From the NCBI GenBank assembly GCA_012518325.1, contig JAAYSR010000150.1:1-25497 (forward strand): 25,497 nucleotides of DNA. The letters are read 5' to 3'. The translations under genes and the position numbers were made by a program. The notes under the pieces are model-generated. The model was given only the letters and a program-made list of their open reading frames with translations, had not been told where the DNA came from and made no database searches. The DNA is from Bacillota bacterium. GTDB lineage: Bacteria > Bacillota > Limnochordia > Darwinibacteriales > Darwinibacteriaceae. Of this stretch, positions 22,568 through 25,497 are shown in pieces (the stretch's first letter is position 1; the number at the start of each line of letters is the position of its first letter).

Positions 22568-22597
22568 ATTATATCACAGGCATTAAAAAGGGTGCAA
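22568..22597 (-). promoter_or_regulatory. Promoter for OLE RNA (extended -10)
   Basis: A perfect TATAAT (22568-22573) preceded by TG at the extended -10 position, with TTGCAC (22592-22597) 18 bases upstream as a partial -35. It begins six bases after the ispA stop, and its predicted start near 22561 lies just before the 5' strand of the OLE closing helix. It would give OLE, oapA and dxs transcription independent of ispA. Confidence 0.75.
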
Positions 22598-22602
22598 GTA
22601 AC

Positions 22603-23475
22603 CTAATGGTCACGCTGGATGATAAAGGATGCCAGCTGCCGCAGCAGGTCAGCCTGCTCAGAGAATTCCCGCAAAGCTTCATGACACTCCTCCACACATT
22701 GGCGGGCCATCGCCTTGGACTGTTCCAGCCCATACAGGCGGGGGTAGGTCTGTTTGCCAAGGGCCTGGTCGGTCCCTACCGCTTTACCGAGCTGCTCTGT
22801 GTGTCCCGTTTCGTCAAGAATGTCATCTGTGATCTGGAAAGCCAGTCCAAAGTTTTCAGCATACCGTGTGATTTGGCTTAACTGCTCCTCGGTGGCTCCG
22901 CCGAGCAGGGCACCGCCCCGCAGTGCAGCTCTAAAGAGGGCTCCGGTCTTGTGGGCATGAATATAGCGGAGTGTTTCTTCATCAAGGTCCTGGTCCTGGC
23001 TGCAAATGTCCACAACTTGTCCACCTACCATGCCCTGGGAGCCAGCGCCAGCTGACAGTTCCAGAATGACGCGGACAGCAGTTTCGTATGAAACCCCATA
23101 TTTCTCAGGCATTCTGGCGAGCTCGGCAAAGGCCTCGGTTAGCAGTGCGTCGCCGGTCAATACCGCCACTGCTTCACCGTAGACTTTGTGATTGGTTGGT
23201 TTTCCGCGCCTTAAGTCGTCGTCATCCATACAGGGCAGATCATCATGGATCAGGGAATAGGCGTGGACCATCTCGATCGCGGCGGCCAAGCCAGAGGTTT
23301 TCTTGATGTCACCGCCCACCGCCTGGCAGGCGGCCATAGCCAAAAGAGCTCTCAGGCGCTTGCCTCCCCCCAGGGTGGAATAGCGCATAGACTCATGCAG
23401 TATTTCCGGCACGGTCTGCGCCGGAGGCAATGTCTGTTCTAAGATTGATTCCACATCACGGACTAACTCTTTCAT
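22603..23475 (-). CDS. ispA: Farnesyl/geranyl diphosphate synthase
   Basis: A 290-residue trans-prenyltransferase that elongates DMAPP/GPP with IPP. The first aspartate-rich motif is DDLPCMDDDDLRR (78-90) and the second is DDILD (217-221), with GGGKRLR (36-42) binding IPP. The inserted CM in the first motif is typical of bacterial farnesyl diphosphate synthases. It probably makes FPP for undecaprenyl and quinone lipids. ATG at 23475 overlaps the xseB stop (ATGA). The gene is immediately followed by the OLE promoter. Confidence 0.95.
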   Translation of the reverse strand: MKELVRDVESILEQTLPPAQTVPEILHESMRYSTLGGGKRLRALLAMAACQAVGGDIKKTSGLAAAIEMVHAYSLIHDDLPCMDDDDLRRGKPTNHKVYGEAVAVLTGDALLTEAFAELARMPEKYGVSYETAVRVILELSAGAGSQGMVGGQVVDICSQDQDLDEETLRYIHAHKTGALFRAALRGGALLGGATEEQLSQITRYAENFGLAFQITDDILDETGHTEQLGKAVGTDQALGKQTYPRLYGLEQSKAMARQCVEECHEALREFSEQADLLRQLASFIIQRDH

Positions 23476-23690
23476 GCATCCTTCACCTCGAATGTCTCGA
23501 TTTGCCCCTCATTCAGCATAATTTCTATCTTGGCCTCTGCCTGATCAAGTTTATTATTGCAAAACCGGGCCAGCTTCACACCCTCTTCAAAAAGAACCAA
23601 CGCCTCATCTAGACCGGACTCGCCCTGTTCCAGACTGCGTACAATCTCCTCCAGGCGAGCTAACGCTTCTTCAAATTTCAGTTCAGTCAT
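23472..23690 (-). CDS. xseB: Exodeoxyribonuclease VII small subunit
   Basis: A 72-residue helical protein with the family pattern KFEEALARLEEIVRSLE and LDEALVLFEEGVKLARFC. It forms the small subunit of exonuclease VII, which degrades single-stranded DNA, with several copies bound to XseA. ATG at 23690 overlaps the xseA stop and its own stop overlaps the ispA start, so the three genes are coupled. Confidence 0.95.
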   Translation of the reverse strand: MTELKFEEALARLEEIVRSLEQGESGLDEALVLFEEGVKLARFCNNKLDQAEAKIEIMLNEGQIETFEVKDA

Positions 23691-24883
23691 GTCTCTCTCC
23701 CCTCTACTGTGCAGGACAAAGATCCTTTGTGCAAAGTAATATGGACTGTATCGCCCTCCTGGGCCTGTTCCGCCGCACGTAGAATCTCTCCCCGCTCATT
23801 CTGGCAGATGGCGTAACCGCGCCCCAGCGTCTTCAGGGGACTTAAGGCTTCCAGCTTGCCTGCAGCAGCGTGCAGTTTCCCCCTCCTGAGCACAACCTGG
23901 TGGCGCTGAAAGCGCCCAAGGCCTGTCCACAGTTCGTCAACGCGCTGCCGCAATTGGTTCAGATAGCTGTCCGGCCTCTGTAAAATCGGACTTTGGCTCA
24001 GCTTGTCTAAGTACCGGCGATCCGTTTGAATTTTCCGTCTCAGAGAGTCGGCCATTCGTTTTTGCAGTGAGGAGATGTTTTCCAGCAGTTCTTGCTGCAG
24101 GGGAACCACCAGTTCGGCCGCGGCCGAAGGCGTAGGCGCCCTTAAGTCCGCTGCAAAATCTGTCAGGGTAAAGTCTGTCTCATGTCCGCAGGCAGAGACA
24201 ACGGGTATGGCGGAGGCTGCAACAGCCCGGACTAAACCTTCGTCATTAAACGCTGCCAGCTCTTCAAAAGAACCGCCTCCTCTGCCCATGATGATCACGT
24301 CTACATCTGTTTTCTGGGCCATAGTCAAAGCGGCGATCAGGCTTGCCGGCGCTTCATCGCCCTGCACCAAAGCAGGAATAATCAGGACCTGCACCCCCGG
24401 GAAGCGTCTGGTCAAGACATGGAGAATATCACGGAGTGCCGCTCCCGAAGGCGATGTAATCACCCCTACCCTGCCTGGAAGGAAAGGAAGGGGACGCTTG
24501 CGGGCAGCATCAAAGAGCCCCTCACCCTCGAGTTTCTCTTTCAGCCTTTCGAAGGCCAGATGCAGTTCGCCGATGCCCTGCGGGAAGAGCAGATCCACAT
24601 AAAGCTGGTATTCCCCGTTGGGCTCATAGACGCCGATTGAACCCACTGCAATTAGAGTGTCGCCGTTGGCGGGGACAAACTGCAAACGCTGATTGCGGCT
24701 CCGAAACATTACTGCTTTGATTCTGCTCTTGGAATCTTTGAGGGAGAAATACATATGCCCCGAGCGATGATGAACAAAATTGGAGACCTCGCCCTCAACA
24801 GCCACACTTTGAAACTCGGGTCCTGCCAAGGCAGACTTAATCTGCTGAGTAAGTTCACTGACGGATAGAGGTTGAAACATCAT
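23687..24883 (-). CDS. xseA: Exodeoxyribonuclease VII large subunit
   Basis: A 398-residue catalytic subunit of exonuclease VII, slightly shorter than the Bacillus and E. coli proteins but usual for Clostridia. The N-terminal OB-fold (SVSELTQQIKSAL to about residue 105) binds single-stranded DNA. The nuclease domain has VGVITSPSGAALRDI (139-153), GRGGGSFEEL (200-209) and CGHETDFTL. A helical C-terminal region (about 270-360) contacts XseB. Two adjacent ATG codons (24883, 24880) overlap the stop of the preceding gene; the second has better spacing from AAGGGGGG. Confidence 0.95.
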   Translation of the reverse strand: MMFQPLSVSELTQQIKSALAGPEFQSVAVEGEVSNFVHHRSGHMYFSLKDSKSRIKAVMFRSRNQRLQFVPANGDTLIAVGSIGVYEPNGEYQLYVDLLFPQGIGELHLAFERLKEKLEGEGLFDAARKRPLPFLPGRVGVITSPSGAALRDILHVLTRRFPGVQVLIIPALVQGDEAPASLIAALTMAQKTDVDVIIMGRGGGSFEELAAFNDEGLVRAVAASAIPVVSACGHETDFTLTDFAADLRAPTPSAAAELVVPLQQELLENISSLQKRMADSLRRKIQTDRRYLDKLSQSPILQRPDSYLNQLRQRVDELWTGLGRFQRHQVVLRRGKLHAAAGKLEALSPLKTLGRGYAICQNERGEILRAAEQAQEGDTVHITLHKGSLSCTVEGRET

Positions 24884-25497
24884 GACCCCCCTTGGATCGT
24901 CTTAACGGATAGAAGTCCAGAAGTGAGGGCGCTAAAAAAAGCTGCCCCGTAGGCATTGTCTACACTGTAGGCAGGTGCAGCAAAAAACAGGTTCCAATTA
25001 GGCAGTTTCTCCCGCAAGTAGGCCCGGATGATTCCGTTGGCGGCCACTCCGCCTACCACCAGAAGTTCCCGGCTGACACTCTGTTCTTCCGCCCAGCGGA
25101 TCCACTTCACCAACGTGCGGCCAATGCTCTGGAAACAGCTGCGGGCCAGCACCTCTGGGGAAACCTCTCCAACCATTTTTTCCAATGCAGTCAATGGTCC
25201 GGAAAAGCTGACCCTGCCGGCACGGTGAAAGGTCGGCACCGGTACAGTATCCTCGGTCAAATGGGCAAGTTTCTCCAGGGAAGGTCCCGCGGGAAACGGC
25301 AGGCCCAGCTTGACGCCAAGCCGATCAACGAACTGGCCTGCATGCAGGTCCAACGTTCCGCCCAGGAGATTTAACTGGAGGCGATTTGTCTTTTCGTCCC
25401 GTTTGACCAGCGTCAGCTCAGTTGTTCCCCCTGACAGATGAATGGCAAAAAAATCAGGGGCTGCAGGGCCGTTGGCACTGGCCAAACCGCTCCAGAT
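24880..25497 (-). CDS. Kae1/TsaD-like protein (M22 family), 5' end missing
   Basis: The last 205 residues of a protein of the Kae1/TsaD (O-sialoglycoprotein endopeptidase, M22) superfamily; the frame is open to the window edge. The ATPase-fold motifs HLSGGTTEL near the left edge and VVGGVAANGIIR in the C-terminal part correspond to the nucleotide-binding blocks of TsaD. A gene of this kind next to xseA is common in Clostridia and is thought to be a paralogue rather than the tRNA t6A-forming TsaD, since the motifs are divergent (GGVAANG). The metal-binding histidines would lie upstream, outside the window. Its stop overlaps the xseA start (ATGA). Confidence 0.75.
   Translation of the reverse strand: MWSGLASANGPAAPDFFAIHLSGGTTELTLVKRDEKTNRLQLNLLGGTLDLHAGQFVDRLGVKLGLPFPAGPSLEKLAHLTEDTVPVPTFHRAGRVSFSGPLTALEKMVGEVSPEVLARSCFQSIGRTLVKWIRWAEEQSVSRELLVVGGVAANGIIRAYLREKLPNWNLFFAAPAYSVDNAYGAAFFSALTSGLLSVKTIQGGS

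Overview
The window reads as chromosomal core DNA of an anaerobic, endospore-forming Firmicute (Clostridia-like, moderately high GC). The reasons are spo0A, spoIVB, a SleB-type cortex hydrolase and a PdaB-type deacetylase, clostridial gene order, B12-dependent glutamate fermentation genes and an OLE RNA locus. The exact lineage cannot be fixed from sequence alone. Every gene I support lies on the minus strand, so transcription runs from the right end to position 1. Many neighbours overlap by 1-4 bases (TAATG, TAGTG, ATGA), which suggests long translationally coupled operons. I see no tRNA, rRNA, CRISPR array or mobile element.

Right third (25497 to about 15600): 3' part of a Kae1/TsaD-like gene, xseA, xseB, ispA, then a 724-base gene-free stretch, then oapA, dxs, tlyA, nadK, argR, recN. 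The gene-free stretch has an extended -10 promoter directly after ispA, several strong helices, and an exact 11-bp complementarity between its two ends. Its size, and its place between ispA and the small membrane protein gene before dxs, identify it as OLE RNA with its partner OapA.

Middle (15543 to 6217): spoIVB, then an eight-gene block: glmS, glmL, glmE (B12-dependent glutamate mutase and its accessory protein), an AtuA/DUF1446 protein, a DUF4387 protein, methylaspartate ammonia-lyase, a class I fumarase/mesaconase alpha subunit without its beta partner, and an unassigned P-loop NTPase. This is the upper methylaspartate route of glutamate fermentation (glutamate to methylaspartate to mesaconate to citramalate), with three genes of unknown role. 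It sits between spoIVB and spo0A, which are neighbours in most sporulating Firmicutes. A strong intrinsic terminator lies inside the 3' coding end of spoIVB.

Left third (6197 to 1): spo0A, only 19 bases behind the metabolic block and with a degenerate receiver domain; a terminator; then steA, a SteB/MctB-like gene, a GT2 glycosyltransferase and a short MraY/WecA-like enzyme (envelope and division module); then a LysM-SleB hydrolase and two polysaccharide deacetylases, the last cut by the window edge. The layout puts isoprenoid supply and OLE/OapA, arginine and NAD metabolism, sporulation control, glutamate fermentation and wall remodelling on one strand in tightly packed order.
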